A stretch of 12,122 nt of DNA from contig JBFWSL010000088.1 in NCBI GenBank assembly GCA_050248375.1, positions 1-12,122 of the forward strand, in the 5' to 3' direction. This DNA is from JAYZVT01 sp050248375. Its GTDB lineage: Bacteria; Pseudomonadota; Alphaproteobacteria; Rhizobiales; Methyloligellaceae. This document shows positions 10,792-12,122 of the stretch, one piece after another (within the stretch, counting starts at the first letter, position 1; every line of letters begins with the position of its first letter). The position numbers and the translations under genes were made by a program. The notes under the pieces were generated by a model. It saw only the letters and a program-made list of their open reading frames with translations. It was not told the DNA's origin and did no database searches.

Positions 10792-12122
10792 GTGCGTTAC
10801 GTCAGCACGCGCGGCACAGCGCCCATACTGGGCTTCGAGGACGCGATGCTCGCGGGCCTGGCCCGCGACGGCGGCCTCTACGTGCCCGAGGCGTGGCCCG
10901 CCATGTCTCCCGGCGATATCGCGGCCCTCGCGGGGATGTCCTATGCCGCGGCCGCCGCCCGGGTCATGCAGCCTTTCGTGGAGGACGACATCCCTCAGGC
11001 CGAGTTCGCCCGCATCACCGATGCCGCCTACGCCACTTTCTCCCACAAGGCCGTCGCTCCCCTGGTCCAGCTCGCCCCCAACCAGTGGCTGCTTGAGCTG
11101 TTCCACGGGCCCACGCTTGCCTTCAAGGACGTGGCCATGCAGCTTCTCGCCCGCCTCATGGACCGGGCGCTGGAACGCCGTGGCCGGCGTGTGACCATAG
11201 TCGGCGCCACCTCCGGCGACACCGGCGGCGCGGCCATCGAGGCCTTCCGCGGCAGGGACAGCATCGACATCTTCATCCTGCACCCCCATGGCCGGGTGAG
11301 CGACGTGCAGCGGCGCCAGATGACCTCCGCGCCCGAGGCGAATGTGCACAACATCGCCGTGGAAGGGACCTTCGACGACTGCCAGACCATCGTGAAGTCG
11401 CTGTTCAACGACCTGGCCCTGCGCGACCGCCTGTCGCTCGCCGCCGTCAACTCCATCAACTGGGCCCGCATCATGGCCCAGACGGTCTACTATTTCACCG
11501 CCGCCGCCGCCCTCGGCGCCCCCCACCGGGAACTGAGCTTCTCGGTGCCGACGGGAAATTTCGGTGATATTTTCGCGGGTTACGTGGCCAGGAAAATGGG
11601 ACTCCCGATCCATCGCCTCGTAATCGCCACGAATATAAATGATATACTCGTCCGCGCCCTCCACAGCGGCCGATACGAGTCGCGGGACGTCGTCGCCACG
11701 TCGAGCCCGAGCATGGACATTCAGATTTCGAGCAATTTCGAACGGCTGGTATTCGAGGCCTGCGGCCGCGACGCGGGCCATGTGCGCTCGCTCATGGACG
11801 GCTTCGCGAAGTCCGGGCATTTCACCTTGTCCCGCAATATCCTGGACGCCATGGGCGGCCTGTTCGATGCCCGCAGCGCCGACGAGGCCGCGACCGCCGC
11901 CACCATCGCCCGCGTGGCGCAGGAGACGGGCTACATCGCCGACCCCCATACCGCGGTTGGCCTGTATGCGGCCCGGCAGGAAGAAGCTGGCGTGCCCGTC
12001 GTGACCCTCGCCACCGCTCACCCGGCCAAGTTTCCCGAGGCCGTCGCGCGCGCCTGCGGCCTCGAGCCGGCCCAGCCCGGGCGCCTGCGCGCCGTCATGA
12101 CCGCCAGGGAGCGCTACGAGGT
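10792..12122 (+). CDS. thrC: Threonine synthase (3' end outside window)
   Basis: PLP enzyme converting O-phosphohomoserine to threonine in the cytosol. 443 residues are visible and the frame is still open at the right edge; family members of this type have about 460-470, so little is missing. The start is GTG 10792, with GCGAGG at 10779-10784 seven bases upstream, giving the conserved N-terminus (V/M)RYVSTRGTAP. FEDAMLAGLARDGGLYVPE is typical. The PLP lysine is Lys112 in FHGPTLAFKD; GATSGDTGGAA and VPTGNFGD are the substrate- and PLP-phosphate loops, and IADPHTAVG near the C-terminus is also conserved. It follows SURF1 by 78 bp. Its place next to the cox cluster is common in alphaproteobacteria, without a known functional link. 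A short A+T-rich patch is present at 11631-11645. Confidence 0.95.
   Translation, partial: MRYVSTRGTAPILGFEDAMLAGLARDGGLYVPEAWPAMSPGDIAALAGMSYAAAAARVMQPFVEDDIPQAEFARITDAAYATFSHKAVAPLVQLAPNQWLLELFHGPTLAFKDVAMQLLARLMDRALERRGRRVTIVGATSGDTGGAAIEAFRGRDSIDIFILHPHGRVSDVQRRQMTSAPEANVHNIAVEGTFDDCQTIVKSLFNDLALRDRLSLAAVNSINWARIMAQTVYYFTAAAALGAPHRELSFSVPTGNFGDIFAGYVARKMGLPIHRLVIATNINDILVRALHSGRYESRDVVATSSPSMDIQISSNFERLVFEACGRDAGHVRSLMDGFAKSGHFTLSRNILDAMGGLFDARSADEAATAATIARVAQETGYIADPHTAVGLYAARQEEAGVPVVTLATAHPAKFPEAVARACGLEPAQPGRLRAVMTARERYE

Noticed and set aside
9886..12021. A very long open frame on the minus strand (about 700 codons) opposite SURF1 and thrC
   Set aside because: It lies wholly antisense to two well-recognised genes, has low-complexity Gly/Arg/His-rich composition and no family resemblance; such frames are common by-products of high-G+C codon use.
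1..12122. Mobile element, prophage, CRISPR array or defence island
   Set aside because: No transposase, integrase, phage or Cas-like protein, no regular spacer-repeat array and no tRNA-linked direct repeats were seen; gene content is housekeeping.

Overview
The window is an ordinary-looking stretch of alphaproteobacterial chromosome: visibly high G+C and densely coded. Its core is the aa3-type cytochrome c oxidase cluster in the usual alphaproteobacterial order: coxB, coxA, ctaB, a 46-residue CoxF-like protein, ctaG, coxC, a DUF983 gene, SURF1, thrC. The plant-type glutamate-cysteine ligase and the IalB-family protein also fit Alphaproteobacteria. I cannot name a genus from the sequence alone. 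I see no tRNA, rRNA, CRISPR array, insertion sequence, phage gene or integration scar.

Left part (1-3789): the C-terminal two thirds of a glutamate-cysteine ligase (gshA) is followed after 10 bp by a hotdog-fold PaaI-type thioesterase. This converges on a LysR-type regulator (minus strand), and the 25-bp gap holds a 7-bp tandem repeat. The LysR gene is divergent from a DUF1127 small basic protein. Their 113-bp intergenic region carries a perfect TATAAT box and a T-N11-A palindrome placed as if for LysR control. Next comes a dodecin-family protein, a strong hairpin, and, convergent to it, a secreted IalB-family protein. Between ialB and coxB lie 435 bp without a gene, holding a 25-bp interrupted palindrome.

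Central part (4225-9485): coxB (subunit II, CuA), coxA (subunit I, heme a and heme a3-CuB), ctaB (heme O synthase), the CoxF-like protein, ctaG (CuB chaperone) and coxC (subunit III), all on the plus strand with short gaps or overlaps. The structural subunits and two of the assembly factors needed to fill the binuclear centre are therefore co-transcribed. A perfect 11-bp hairpin without a U-tract separates coxA from ctaB. A textbook rho-independent terminator follows coxC.

Right part (9582-12122): a DUF983 membrane zinc-ribbon protein, SURF1 (oxidase assembly), and thrC (threonine synthase, GTG start), which runs off the right edge. The terminator after coxC means this second group probably has its own promoter or depends on read-through.

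I found no previously undescribed system. The observations most worth checking are the two candidate operators, the dodecin that lacks the flavin-stacking tryptophan, and the hairpin/terminator partition of the cox cluster.
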